Below, piece after piece: positions 36,447 through 46,125 of a DNA stretch of 64,000 nucleotides. Both the position numbers and the translations under genes were made by a program. Source of the DNA: JAHECE01 sp963780675 (lineage in GTDB: Bacteria; Actinomycetota; Actinomycetes; Actinomycetales; JAHECE01); the NCBI GenBank assembly GCA_963780675.1, contig CAWACR010000009.1, positions 1-64,000 on the forward strand, in the 5' to 3' direction. Position 1 is the stretch's first letter; each line of letters opens with the position of its first letter. The notes beneath the pieces are model-generated. The model was not told where the DNA came from and made no database searches. It was given only the letters and a program-made list of their open reading frames with translations.

Positions 36447-37832
36447 CTACTCGTCGCCCATCTCCTCGACGTGGAGGAAGAGGTCGAGCAGGTCCGAGGT
36501 CCACCGTCGGACTGCGAAGGGTGCGGTGTACGCGAGCGCGACGGCGCTCTGCGGCGCCGGCAGCACACCTGAGTGGACGGCGACCCTGCTGCCGGTGAGA
36601 ACGTCCTCGTACTCACCGTCGGGCAGCTGGACGGGCACGGGCCCGGCCTCGCCCGCGACGTTGAAGACGCCGTAGAGGCCCGGTCCGTCGTCGACGGGGG
36701 CGAGTCGGTCGCCGTCGAGCGCGCCCCACGCCATCTGGACGCACGGCTCGTCCGCGAGGATGACCGGTACGCCTTCGCGCTGAGCCGGGTGCTTCTTGAG
36801 GCCCGCGAGGGCCCGCAGGTAGTCGGTGAGCTCGTAGGTGCCCCAGTCCACGGGGTCCGGTTCGAACAGGGACGGCCACTTGCGGGCGGCCGACTCCTGG
36901 CCGGCGTAGAACATCAGCGGCCCGCGGGAGAACGCCATCAGCGCGGTCCAGGCGAGGGCCTGGTCGCGGTTCCGCGCGAACCTCATGATCCGGAAGTTGT
37001 CGTGGTTCTCGGCGTGCCGAAGCTTGGCGTAGTTCGCCGGGAGCGAGGCCTCCTGCCAACGGAGCATCTCGAGGTAGCGCCCGACGGGCTGGCGTCCGGT
37101 GACAGCGGCCTGCCAGATGCCCCAGACGTCCCACGTGTAGGTGACGTCGAACGCCTCGAAGACCTTGGCGTCGGAGGCGATGGGTCGACCGGCGGCTCGG
37201 CGTCCCTCGACCATGACGGGGTGGACGGACTCGGCGATCCACAGCAGGCCGGGCTTGATCTGCGCCAGCTCGCTGCGGGCCCGAACCCAGAAGTCCATCG
37301 GGACGAGCGATGCGCTGTCGCAGCGGAAGCCGTCGACGCCGCGTCGGACCCAGATCGCGAGCGAGTCGACGAGGTAGCGGCTCAAGGCGGCATCAGGGAA
37401 CTTCAGATCGATGATGTCGGTCCACGCCGGAACGGAGCTCACCGGGTTGCCCTCGGCATCGCGGTGGAAGAACTCGGGGTGCTCGACCGTCAGCACGCTG
37501 TCCGGCGAGGTGTGGTTGAACACGACGTCGAGGACGACCTTGAGCCCGCGTGCATGGGCTCCCGCGATGAGGGCGTCGAAGTCAGCCTCGGTTCCCAGCT
37601 CGGGGCTGAGGGCGCGGAAGTCGCTGATGGCGAAGGGGCTCCCCGCGGTGCCCTTGCGTCCGACGACGCCGATCGGGTGGATCGGTAGCAGGTAGACGAC
37701 GTCGACGCCGAGCGCGGCGATGCGGTCGAGGTCCCCGGTGAGATCGGCGAGAGTGCCGGTGGGGCCGTAGTTGCGCGGGAAAACCTGGTAGATCACCAGG
37801 GACCGGACGTCCGGTGGGGTATCACGAGCCAT
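36447..37832 (-). CDS. GH13 alpha-amylase-family glycosidase
   Basis: 461 aa from ATG 37832. (beta/alpha)8 GH13 motifs: region I DVVFNHTS, region II GFRCDSAS (nucleophile Asp), region III WIAESVHP (acid/base Glu), region IV HAENHDN. No signal peptide, so cytoplasmic; it would hydrolyse or rearrange imported alpha-glucans. ATG 37832 is preferred over 37862 because AAAGG precedes it and MARDTPPDVRSLVIYQVFPR is a typical start. Same strand as the transporter. Confidence 0.88.
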   Translation of the reverse strand: MARDTPPDVRSLVIYQVFPRNYGPTGTLADLTGDLDRIAALGVDVVYLLPIHPIGVVGRKGTAGSPFAISDFRALSPELGTEADFDALIAGAHARGLKVVLDVVFNHTSPDSVLTVEHPEFFHRDAEGNPVSSVPAWTDIIDLKFPDAALSRYLVDSLAIWVRRGVDGFRCDSASLVPMDFWVRARSELAQIKPGLLWIAESVHPVMVEGRRAAGRPIASDAKVFEAFDVTYTWDVWGIWQAAVTGRQPVGRYLEMLRWQEASLPANYAKLRHAENHDNFRIMRFARNRDQALAWTALMAFSRGPLMFYAGQESAARKWPSLFEPDPVDWGTYELTDYLRALAGLKKHPAQREGVPVILADEPCVQMAWGALDGDRLAPVDDGPGLYGVFNVAGEAGPVPVQLPDGEYEDVLTGSRVAVHSGVLPAPQSAVALAYTAPFAVRRWTSDLLDLFLHVEEMGDE

Positions 37833-37883
37833 GCGGGGGCCTTTCGTTCGCGAGGGGCGCATCAGGGAGGGGCGGCGGTCAGG

Positions 37884-39623
37884 TCAGTCCTGGGTGAGGA
37901 GCCACGCCGCGGCGTCGGGCGGCAGACTCCCGTCCTCCAGGGGGACGCTGGAGAGCAGAACCGTGTGGGCGGGGTCGATCGCGACGGCGTCGTCGGAGAT
38001 GTTGACGAGGCACCGGAGGCGGTCTCCGCGCTCGAAGTCCAGGACGCCGTCTGGTGCGGCTCGCCAGGCGAAGTCATCGGTGCGGAAGGCGGTGACGTCA
38101 CGTCGAAGGCGCAGGGCTCTTCTGTAGAGCCCGAGCATCGAGTCCGAATCGGCGGACTGCGACTCGACGGTGAGCCTGGCCCAGTCCGAGGGCTGGGGCA
38201 GCCAAGGCTGCGCGGCGTCGGGCGAGAAGCCGAACGGGGGCTCCGTGCCGCGCCAGGGCAGCGGCACGCGGCACCCGTCGCGGCCACGCATCTCGCCGCC
38301 AGACCGCTTGAAGACCGGGTCCTGGAGGACGTCGTCGGGAAGGTCGTCGACCTGAGGAAGTCCGAGCTCCTCGCCCTGGTAGATGTACGCGCCCCCGGGG
38401 AGCGCGAGCATCAGCAGCGCGGCGGCGCGGGCCCGACGGGTCCCGAGCGCGAGGTCGGAGCTCTCGCCCTCTCCCTCGGAGAAGTGCGCGGACGACGTGG
38501 TGCGGCGGCCGTATCGGGTGACCGGTCGGATCTCGTCATGGCTGGTCAGAACCCAGGTCGCGGGTGCGCCGACCGGGGCCAATGCCTCGAGGGTGGCGTC
38601 GATGACAGTTCGCAGTACGTGCGCGTCCCAGGCCGACTTCATGTACTGGAAGTTGAAAGCGCTGTGCATCTCATCCGGGCGCACGTAGTGGCTCAGCCGT
38701 TCGGAGCTGCTGACGACCGCCTCGGCGACGAAGATGCGCTCGCCCTCGTAGGAGTCACCGAGGGATCTCCACCTGCGGAAGATGGCGTGGACGTCGTCGA
38801 CGTCCCAGTGGGGATTCCCGACCCAATCGAGGGAGGTGAACCGCAGGTCCCCGCCGTAGTCGGCGTCGGGAAGCCCCGCCGCCTTCGCGAGCGCCGGTGC
38901 AGCGTCCACGCGCAGGCCGTCTACGCCCCGGTCCAGCCAGAACCTGATGATCTCGTCGAACGCCCGCAGCACGTCGTCGTTCGCCCAGTTGAGATCCGGC
39001 TGCTCCGCGGCGAAGGAGTGCTGGTACCACTGGCCCGGACGGCCGTCCGGCTCCGTCACGCGGGTCCACCCGGGCCCTCCGAAGCAGCTGATCCAGTTGT
39101 TCGGCGGCTCTTCGCCGGTCTCGCCCCGACCGTCGCGGAAGATGTACCGGGCGCGCTCGGGGGAACCGGGGTCGGCCGCGAGCGCAGCTTGGAACCAAGG
39201 GTGCTGGTCCGAGGTGTGGTTCGGGACGATGTCGATGATGACCCGCAGACCAAGTTCATGCGCCTCGCGCACCACGGCGTCCGAATCGGCGAGCGTTCCG
39301 AACATCGGGTGTATTCCGCAGAAGTCGCTGACGTCGTACCCGCCGTCTGCCATCGGGGAGGGGTACCAGGGTGCGATCCAGATGCCGTCGACCCCGAGCT
39401 CGGCGAGGTAGGGCAGGCGCTGGCGCAGGCCCTCGAGGTCACCCTCGCCGTCGCCGTCGGAGTCGGCGAAGCTCCGCGGGTAGACCTCGTAGACCACGGC
39501 GTCCCGCCACCAGGGCCGAGCTCGCCCCGGATCCGAGGAAGAGCGCTGTGCCACCGCGCCGGGCTGCGCCACGTGGTCGCCCTCCCCGACTGCCGACGCG
39601 TCAGGATCCGTTCGCCTTTGCAC
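37884..39623 (-). CDS. GH13 alpha-glucosidase (oligo-1,6-glucosidase type)
   Basis: About 580 aa from GTG 39623 or 39626, placed by AAGGAGG five to eight bases upstream. Catalytic motifs: IIDIVPNHTSD, GLRVDAAPAL (Asp), IFVAEAVVSS (Glu), TSHDEIRPV (HD). WWRDAVVYEVYPRSFADSDGDGEGDL is the classic start of alpha-glucosidases. Cytoplasmic; releases glucose from imported maltose/isomaltose-type sugars. First gene of the divergent-regulator-controlled cluster, 50 bases before the next GH13 gene. Confidence 0.9.
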   Translation of the reverse strand: MQRRTDPDASAVGEGDHVAQPGAVAQRSSSDPGRARPWWRDAVVYEVYPRSFADSDGDGEGDLEGLRQRLPYLAELGVDGIWIAPWYPSPMADGGYDVSDFCGIHPMFGTLADSDAVVREAHELGLRVIIDIVPNHTSDQHPWFQAALAADPGSPERARYIFRDGRGETGEEPPNNWISCFGGPGWTRVTEPDGRPGQWYQHSFAAEQPDLNWANDDVLRAFDEIIRFWLDRGVDGLRVDAAPALAKAAGLPDADYGGDLRFTSLDWVGNPHWDVDDVHAIFRRWRSLGDSYEGERIFVAEAVVSSSERLSHYVRPDEMHSAFNFQYMKSAWDAHVLRTVIDATLEALAPVGAPATWVLTSHDEIRPVTRYGRRTTSSAHFSEGEGESSDLALGTRRARAAALLMLALPGGAYIYQGEELGLPQVDDLPDDVLQDPVFKRSGGEMRGRDGCRVPLPWRGTEPPFGFSPDAAQPWLPQPSDWARLTVESQSADSDSMLGLYRRALRLRRDVTAFRTDDFAWRAAPDGVLDFERGDRLRCLVNISDDAVAIDPAHTVLLSSVPLEDGSLPPDAAAWLLTQD

Positions 39624-39740
39624 CACTGCTGCCTCCTTGCGGGCCCCGACCCTCACTGGTCGGGGCATTGGAACTGGTCAAACTCGGTCAACGCAGCCTG
39701 CGTGCGCGGGCCTTGAGTAACGATCCGGTAACGATCCGGA

Positions 39741-40778
39741 CTACCCGCTCTGTGGCGCGGCGGCGGGCGTTCCCCCTCCGACGCGGACGGGAAGGAGGAC
39801 GTGATTGGGATGAGTGGGCATCCCCGGGCCTGCCCGCCACTTGGCGCCGTCGAGCAGCATCCGGATTCCGACGCTCGCTAGATCGGACACCGCAGGGCCG
39901 ACGGTCACCGGAAGCTCCGGCAGACCCGGCAGGTCCGGCCGCAGGAACGGATGGCCGACGGGGCCCCGCGCCACGACGAAGGCGCCGGGTGGGACGCTGT
40001 GCCGCGGCGCCGCGACGAGCCTGCGCACGGCCTCGACCGCAAGGGGGTCAAGGCACACGAACGCCGTTGGCCGCGATGCCGGCTCGCCCCTGAACAGACG
40101 CTCGGCTGATGAGAGGTCGGCTGGCGAGACCACGCAGAACTCAGGACGCTCAGTCAGCCCCGCCTCGGCCCAGGTGCTCGAGGCCACGCTCCGCCAGAGG
40201 CGAACGACGTCCTCATCCATGGCCCCCTGGACGAAGGCGGCTCTCCGATGCCCCCGTCGCAACACGAGGAGGGCGGCCTCGCGAGCCGCATTCCGTTCGT
40301 CGGCGCGCACGACGACGTGGCGGCGATCAGCGGCGTCCCCGCCAATCGGATAGCAGTTCGCGTAGACCGTCGGCACCCCGAGCGTCACCGGCTGGACCGG
40401 ACCGCACTCCTGGCCGAAGTAGAGCAGGCCCGCAACGCCCCGTTCCAGCAGTGCTGTGGCGACGCCGTCGACGTCGCCCTCCGGGCGGAGCCGCGCCGCC
40501 AAGACCGGTCCGTGCCCGAGGCGCCACGCCTCGGCCTGAGCAACCTCGACTGCCTCGATGCCGACGTCGCCCGATCCCTGAACCTCAAGAATCAGCCCGA
40601 CGCCGAGGGTGGCGTCCCTCTGCGCACGCGGGACGTAGTGCAGCTGCGCTGCGGCGCTCCGAACGCGGGCGCTCGTGGCGGCCGAGATCCGCCTCGCCCC
40701 TTTGCCGGACAGGACGAGCGACGCGGTCGACGTCGAGACGCCCGCGATGTCGGCGACATCACTCAACCGTGCGCGCAC
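39741..40778 (-). CDS. LacI-family transcriptional regulator 1
   Basis: 345 aa. N-terminal HTH ARLSDVADIAGVSTSTASLVLSG with hinge, then a periplasmic-binding-protein-like effector domain (AFVQGAMDEDVVRLWRSV, RPTAFVCLDPLAVEAV). Recognition helix STSTASLV. Upstream of and co-directional with the alpha-glucosidase; divergent from LacI regulator 2. Likely represses the sugar cluster and itself through the ACCGGT sites in the shared 155-bp spacer, being released by the imported sugar. Confidence 0.88.
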   Translation of the reverse strand: MRARLSDVADIAGVSTSTASLVLSGKGARRISAATSARVRSAAAQLHYVPRAQRDATLGVGLILEVQGSGDVGIEAVEVAQAEAWRLGHGPVLAARLRPEGDVDGVATALLERGVAGLLYFGQECGPVQPVTLGVPTVYANCYPIGGDAADRRHVVVRADERNAAREAALLVLRRGHRRAAFVQGAMDEDVVRLWRSVASSTWAEAGLTERPEFCVVSPADLSSAERLFRGEPASRPTAFVCLDPLAVEAVRRLVAAPRHSVPPGAFVVARGPVGHPFLRPDLPGLPELPVTVGPAVSDLASVGIRMLLDGAKWRAGPGMPTHPNHVLLPVRVGGGTPAAAPQSG

Positions 40779-40786
40779 CCTTCCCC

Positions 40787-40820
40787 CTTTACCGGTCTAG
40801 CCCTGAGCGCCTTTACCGGT
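40787..40820. promoter_or_regulatory. Paired LacI-type operators
   Basis: CTTTACCGGT at 40787-40796 and again at 40811-40820, 24 bases apart, in the spacer between divergent lacI genes; ACCGGT is palindromic. A third ACCGGTAG lies at about 40872. Spacing of roughly two helical turns suits cooperative binding. Confidence 0.6.
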
Positions 40821-40933
40821 ACAGAGCGTATGTCGGGGATACTCTCTACGTCAAGGGCCGAGACGCGGACCACCGGTAGGCTGGCCCGGTAGCGATTCCA
40901 GGCGAGCGTCTGCTCAGGCGAGAGGATGGGGAC

Positions 40934-41971
40934 GTGCCGACACTCAGCGACGTCGCGGCCGAGGCCGGCGTGACGAAGATGACCGTCTCGAACGTCATCA
41001 ACGGCCGCCGCGACCAGGTGTCGGAAGCCACCTACGAACGCGTCATGGAGGTCGTCCAGCGCCTCGGCTACGTGCGGAACGCCACCGCACGGTCGCTCTC
41101 CGCCAACCGGTCCGGCATTATCGCGTTCGTCTACCAGTCGCGCAGCAGTGACGAGGTCGCACTCGGCAACCCGCACGACTCGATCTTGCTTGGCGAGGTC
41201 GAGCGCAGCGTGAGCGCCGCCGGCCTACACCTCATGGTCCAGTCGGCGGAGTCGCCGATCGCCGCTGTCGAGAAGTTGCGCTCCTGGAATGTCGACGCAG
41301 CCATCTTTCTGAACACGGTCACGCCAGACATCGAGAAATTGCGCGCCCGCCACGACGTGCCTCTCGTATTCGTCGACAACTACAGCCAATCTCCCCTCAT
41401 CAGTGTCGTCGGGGTCGACGACTTTCGGGGTGGCGAGCTTGCCGGGAAACACCTGACCCGCCTTGGCCACCGGCGGCTCGCGTGGTTCGGGCCGCAGCGC
41501 ATCGCAGGCGAGGTCATGGACCAGAGACTCGCGGGCTTCCGCCATGGGCTCTCGGGTGACGGGGTTCAGTTGGACCCAGAGTGGATTGTCGACTGCGACT
41601 TGACTTTCGAGTCCGCGGTCGAGATGGGGGAACGCATCGCCGTACGGCCCGACCGACCGACGGCGGTCTTCGCAGGTGCGGACATCCTCGCTGTAGGACT
41701 AGTCAAGGGTCTGATGCACCGGCGGGTCCACGTGCCGACGCAGGTCTCGATCGTCGGCTTCGACGACCTGCCGCTCAGTCGCCAGGTCACACCCGAACTG
41801 ACGACCGTCCGCCAGGATGTCCGGGCGAAGGGACGGGCTGCCGTCGAGCTGGCGCTCCGTCAACTGGAGCGCCTCGATGGCGGGCGTCGGCCTGAGCGTC
41901 GACGCCTTGACGTCGAGCTCATGGTCCGCAAGACGACTCGACGGCTCAGCGCCCCCAGGTCTACCCGCTAG
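40934..41971 (+). CDS. LacI-family transcriptional regulator 2
   Basis: 345 aa from GTG 40934 (AGGATGGGG just upstream). HTH TLSDVAAEAGVTKMTVSNVINGRR, hinge ATARSLSANRSG, effector domain with FLNTVTPDIEKLRARHDVPL, GVDDFRGGELAGKHL and VSIVGFDDLPLSRQVTPELTTV, the standard LacI/GalR ending. Divergent from LacI regulator 1 and able to act on the same operators. Having two LacI proteins share one spacer suggests either dual-sugar control or competition at one operator. Confidence 0.9.
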   Translation: MPTLSDVAAEAGVTKMTVSNVINGRRDQVSEATYERVMEVVQRLGYVRNATARSLSANRSGIIAFVYQSRSSDEVALGNPHDSILLGEVERSVSAAGLHLMVQSAESPIAAVEKLRSWNVDAAIFLNTVTPDIEKLRARHDVPLVFVDNYSQSPLISVVGVDDFRGGELAGKHLTRLGHRRLAWFGPQRIAGEVMDQRLAGFRHGLSGDGVQLDPEWIVDCDLTFESAVEMGERIAVRPDRPTAVFAGADILAVGLVKGLMHRRVHVPTQVSIVGFDDLPLSRQVTPELTTVRQDVRAKGRAAVELALRQLERLDGGRRPERRRLDVELMVRKTTRRLSAPRSTR

Positions 41972-42581
41972 AGATCCGTCACGACGGTCGAGCCGGACTG
42001 TCGGGGGTCCGGAGTCGGCAGAGGCTCGACCGGCCCGATGGGGGCTAGCCCCGCCTTCGGTGACACCGGATGCCGGATCGGGCGCGAAGCATGGCGACTG
42101 GCCTCAGGCCCCTGCAGCTGCGGACAGGCCCGCGTCAGCCTGCGTGGTCGCCCGGTTCGCGACGAATGGGATGGCAACGATGCCTTCGACCCTGAATCGC
42201 CCAGCCTGACCCGGAGCCCTGGGGTACTCACCGTTTCAAACGCGTGCTGTGAGGCGACGCGGAGCAGTGAGCGGTTCGTGGTGCGATCCCGCTCTCACGT
42301 GGACCACCGACGACGAGGCGCTTCCGCTCGGACCGCCGCGCGGCGACTACTGGAAGCGCCAGTGAGCACGGAGGCGCCGCCGGGGCGGCGTGACTGTTGG
42401 CGACTGGACGACGACGACGCGCGACCGGAACTCGACATCCCGCAGCCCTTCTTCTTGACCTTCGGAGCCGCCCCGAGCTGATCGACCATCGGCAGCGAGT
42501 CCAGCACCTTGGCCGCCGAGGTCGACGACCGGACCGAAGGCGCCGCACGAGGCCGGATCAGCGACGCGGAGTCCCCCTGAC
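41972..42581. other. Intergenic, no gene seen
   Basis: About 610 bases after LacI regulator 2. Open frames exist on both strands but none resembles a protein family. It probably contains the border between the sugar locus and the relaxase element; no att sequence or repeat was found. Confidence 0.5.
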
Positions 42582-42627
42582 TCAATCGCGAATTCAATCG
42601 TGAATGGACGTATGCTACCTTCGGTAG
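42582..42627 (+). promoter_or_regulatory. Tandem 12-bp repeats and palindrome before relaxase 2
   Basis: TCAATCGCGAAT at 42582-42593 is followed without gap by TCAATCGTGAAT (42594-42605), then at 42615-42627 the palindrome CTACC-TTC-GGTAG. TATGCT at 42611 could be a -10. Iterated sites plus a dyad just before a relaxase gene suit an operator or an oriT. Confidence 0.6.
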
Positions 42628-42657
42628 TTGCAAGTACACGACACCACGGGAGGCGGC

Positions 42658-45600
42658 GTGCGCGGCGGTGTGATCCTGTTCCGGGGAACAGGTACCGCGG
42701 CGCGCCGCTACCTGGAGTCGGATCGCTCGCGAGCTGACGAGTACTACCTGGGCGCCGACGCTTCGCCGGCGGAGTTCACTGTCGTCGACCAATCCGGGAA
42801 GGTGATCGAAGAGACGTCCCTGACGCCCGTCGGGTACGCGGCCTGGGTCGACTGGGTCAACCCGTCCACCGGGGAGTCGATGGGCAGGGCCCGGCAGGCC
42901 GGTGACGGGCGGAAGGGCTCGCCGCGGTTCGCGGAGATGGTCGTGAACACCCCGAAGTCGCTTTCGATCGCGGCCGCCCTGCACCCGGATGTCTCCGAGG
43001 CCCTGGACGGCGCGCAGCGGGACGCCGTGGCAGAGATCCGGTCGTGGCTCGGCCTGCATTCGGTCACCCGGGTCGGCCCGCGCGGGAAGCAGGAGGTCGT
43101 GGCGGTCGAGCGGCTGGCGACGGTCGGCATCTCGCACCGGACCTCCCGGGCCGGTGACCCGCACCGGCACATCCACCTGCAGATCGGTACGCGGGTCTGG
43201 GCGGGCGGGGCCTGGCGCGGGCTGGACACGGCGGCGCTGTTCCGGCAGCAGGGGGCTATCCGAGCGCTCGGTACCGCGGTGCTGGCGGCGCACCCCCGGC
43301 TCGCCGCGGTGCTGGACGCCCGCGGCCTGACGCTCGACCCGGTCACCGGGGAGGTGGCGGAGCTGGCGCCGTTCAACGCGGTCATGAGCAAGCGCGCCGA
43401 GCAGGTCGCGCGCAACCTCGCGGCGTTCGAGGCGAAGTGGGAGGCCGCCCACCCCGGACGCGAGCCCGGCCGGCTCGTCAGCGCCCGCCTGCAGGCAAAG
43501 GCGTGGGATCACGAGCGCCCGAACAAGAAGCCGTCCCAGCTAGGCAGCGAGTCCGGCTGGCGAGGCGAGCTGAAGGCGGCCGGGTACACCCCGGACCTGC
43601 CCCGCGCGCCTCTTCGCGCCCCGCTCACCCTTGACGATCTGCACGTGCGGCAGGTGGCGAACCGGGCGTTGGACCGGTGCGCGTCCGCGGCGTCGACGTG
43701 GACCGTCCACGACATCCAGGAGCACGTCGCCCGCCTCCTCACCGAGGCCGGCGTGCGCGCCGAGCGCCAGGAGCTGCGCGATGTCATCGCGATGACCACC
43801 CGACTCGCAGCCGAGGACTGCTTCTCGGTGCTGCCGCCCGGGTCCGGCCGCCCGGAGCACGTCGCGCACCTGACCAACCTGCGCGTCGTCGACGTCGACA
43901 CCCAACTGCGCGACCTGCTGGCCGCGCGCGCCGCCCAGCCACCCGCGGGGGCGCCCGACGTGCTCGCCCTGGCCCGCGCCCGCGGCCTGGACGACGAGCA
44001 GGCGCAGGCCGCGGCGGCGGTCGCCTCGAGCGACCCGCTGGTGGTCATCGAGGGTGCCGCCGGTGCCGGCAAGACCACGATGCTCGGCGTGGCGATCCAC
44101 GCAGCGACGCTCGAGGGTCGCGCGACCAGGATCCTGACGCCGACGAAGAAGGCCGCCGACGTCGCCGCCCGCGAACTCGGCGTCCCGGCCGACTCCGTGG
44201 CCAAACTCGTGCACGACCACGGGTGGCGGTGGAACACCGACGGCGTCTGGACCCGCCTTCCCGTCGGGGCACCGGACCCCGACACCGGCAGGACCTATGC
44301 CGGCCCGCCCGCGGCCGCTTGCCTGCGCAGCGGGGAGCGGATCGTCGTGGACGAGGCCGGGATGCTCGACCAGGACACCGCCCTGGCCCTGCTGCGGGTC
44401 GCCGACGAGGCCGGCGCGAGCCTCGCCCTGGTCGGGGACCGCGCTCAGCTGCCCGCCGTCGGTCGGGGCGGCGTCCTCGACATCGCCGCCCAGGTCTGCC
44501 CGCGCACCCTCGACATGGCCACCGTCCACCGCTTCACGGACCCCGAGTACGCCGACGTCACGGTGCGGATGCGCCGCGGCGAGAACCCGGCCCTGCTGTT
44601 CGACCGCCTGCACGCCCTCGGCCTCGTGGCGCTGCACCCGAGCACCGAGGACGCGCACGCCGCGATCGCCCGCAGCGCCTGCGAGGGTGACGCGGTCACC
44701 GTCGCCACCAACGACGACGCCCGGGCCCTGAACACCGCCATCCGCCAGGGACGCGTCCAACGAGGCGTCGTCGACGACGTCCGCACGGCCTGCGGCAGCG
44801 ACGGGCTGCCGATCGGCGCCGGCGACGCGATCCAGACCCGCCGCAACGCCGCCGCCCTGGGCGTGGCGAACCGCCAGACCTGGACCGTCCAGCACGTCAC
44901 CGACGACGGCGAGGTGTGGGCCCGGGAGGCCGGCCCCGGGCGCCCGCACCGGCTCAGCGTGCGACTCCCGGCCGACTACGTCGCCGAGCACACGCACCTG
45001 GCCTACGCCGCGACCGCCTACGGCGTTCAGGGTGCGACCACGCCCGCCGCGCACACCGTTCTGACCGACGCATTGGACGGCTCCGGGATGTACGTCGGCA
45101 TGACCCGCGGACGGCACCGCAACACCCTGCACGTCGTCGCCGCGGACCTTGACGACGCCCGCGAGCAGTTCACCACCGCGCTCCAGCGCGACCGCGCCGA
45201 CCGCGGCCTCACCGACGCGACCCGCGCCGCCCAGCACGCCGTCGTCGGCCTCGTCGATGACGGACCTGTCGCGGTCGTCAACGCCGAACGCGCCCGACTC
45301 CTCGAGCGGATCGAAGCCGCCGACCAGGAGGCTACCCGCTGGGAGGGCGTCCTCGGCGCGCTCACCCGGCAGAACGCCGAGCACCGCGCCGAGCACGAGC
45401 GGCAGACCCAGGCCGTCGCCGCTGCCGACGCCCACCTCGCCCGCGCGCGGGCCGTCGTCGCCGCCCCACTGGTCGGGCAGGCTAGCGCCGACGGCGCCGA
45501 CTACCTGAGCGCACAGGAACGGATGTGGCAGGCGAACCGCGCCCCGTCAGCCGCGGGCCGGTTCGCCCGGCGGGCCGCCGCCCGCACCGCACGCGACGCC

Positions 45601-46092
45601 ACCGAGGCACACCACACCACCGAGGACGCCGTCCGCCAGCGCTGGGGCGACGTCCCGCTGAACACGAACCACCTCCCCCACTGGGCGCACTCGGTCGCCA
45701 ACCGACAGGTGGACGGCGACCCGCGCGTCATCGCGGCGGCGCGCGCCGCCGATCTCGCACGCCGGCAGCTGGGCGACCTCACCGCGCACCACGCGGACAC
45801 CCGGGAGGCGCTGTGGCAGACCATCGGCGGCGGTCAGCGGATCAGCGACCTCCAGGCCCGTGCCGCCCAGTGGCGCGCCCGCGCGGACCAGGACCGCCGA
45901 AGCCTCGCCGAGATCGAGGCCCTACCCGTAACCGACGCCGCCCAGCTCATCCACGACCGGTCGGCACAAGTCCCCGAGCGGATCGCCGTCGCGGCCGCGA
46001 GCCGGGCACGAGCAGCCGAACCCGCCCGCCGGCGCCCACCCTCCCCCGTCCACCAACCCGACCCCGACCGCGGCTTCGGGCCGAGCCGGTAG
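42658..46092 (+). CDS. MobF-family relaxase/helicase 2
   Basis: 1144 aa from GTG 42658 (MRGGVILFRGTGTAARRYLE; GGGAGG upstream); TTG 42628 and GTG 42670 are alternatives. Relaxase domain with candidate Tyr in RRADEYY region and histidine triad DPHRHIHLQIG (about residue 168). Helicase domain: GAAGAGKTTML (Walker A, near 466), IVVDEAGMLD, LVGDRAQLPAVGRGG, AYAATAYGVQGAT and MYVGMTRGR. C-terminal coiled region. Intact over 3.4 kb, unlike relaxase 1. Nicks oriT and unwinds DNA for transfer; no coupling protein or type IV secretion genes are in view, so it would be mobilised in trans or belongs to a larger element. Confidence 0.92.
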   Translation: MRGGVILFRGTGTAARRYLESDRSRADEYYLGADASPAEFTVVDQSGKVIEETSLTPVGYAAWVDWVNPSTGESMGRARQAGDGRKGSPRFAEMVVNTPKSLSIAAALHPDVSEALDGAQRDAVAEIRSWLGLHSVTRVGPRGKQEVVAVERLATVGISHRTSRAGDPHRHIHLQIGTRVWAGGAWRGLDTAALFRQQGAIRALGTAVLAAHPRLAAVLDARGLTLDPVTGEVAELAPFNAVMSKRAEQVARNLAAFEAKWEAAHPGREPGRLVSARLQAKAWDHERPNKKPSQLGSESGWRGELKAAGYTPDLPRAPLRAPLTLDDLHVRQVANRALDRCASAASTWTVHDIQEHVARLLTEAGVRAERQELRDVIAMTTRLAAEDCFSVLPPGSGRPEHVAHLTNLRVVDVDTQLRDLLAARAAQPPAGAPDVLALARARGLDDEQAQAAAAVASSDPLVVIEGAAGAGKTTMLGVAIHAATLEGRATRILTPTKKAADVAARELGVPADSVAKLVHDHGWRWNTDGVWTRLPVGAPDPDTGRTYAGPPAAACLRSGERIVVDEAGMLDQDTALALLRVADEAGASLALVGDRAQLPAVGRGGVLDIAAQVCPRTLDMATVHRFTDPEYADVTVRMRRGENPALLFDRLHALGLVALHPSTEDAHAAIARSACEGDAVTVATNDDARALNTAIRQGRVQRGVVDDVRTACGSDGLPIGAGDAIQTRRNAAALGVANRQTWTVQHVTDDGEVWAREAGPGRPHRLSVRLPADYVAEHTHLAYAATAYGVQGATTPAAHTVLTDALDGSGMYVGMTRGRHRNTLHVVAADLDDAREQFTTALQRDRADRGLTDATRAAQHAVVGLVDDGPVAVVNAERARLLERIEAADQEATRWEGVLGALTRQNAEHRAEHERQTQAVAAADAHLARARAVVAAPLVGQASADGADYLSAQERMWQANRAPSAAGRFARRAAARTARDATEAHHTTEDAVRQRWGDVPLNTNHLPHWAHSVANRQVDGDPRVIAAARAADLARRQLGDLTAHHADTREALWQTIGGGQRISDLQARAAQWRARADQDRRSLAEIEALPVTDAAQLIHDRSAQVPERIAVAAASRARAAEPARRRPPSPVHQPDPDRGFGPSR

Positions 46093-46109
46093 ACCGGCCG
46101 CCGCCGGAC

Positions 46110-46122
46110 GCAACAAGGTTGC
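46110..46122. promoter_or_regulatory. Palindrome over ribosome site
   Basis: GCAAC-AAG-GTTGC, 5-bp arms, overlaps the AAGG ribosome site of the next gene (ATG 46126). An autoregulatory site for that HTH protein is plausible. Confidence 0.4.
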
Positions 46123-46125
46123 CTT

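Noticed and set aside
33024..39716. Long plus-strand open frames opposite the ABC and GH13 genes
   Set aside because: Antisense frames of clearly recognisable genes; no motifs of their own.
42228..42548. Open frames between LacI regulator 2 and relaxase 2
   Set aside because: Arg/Ala-rich frames on both strands, no ribosome site, no family resemblance.
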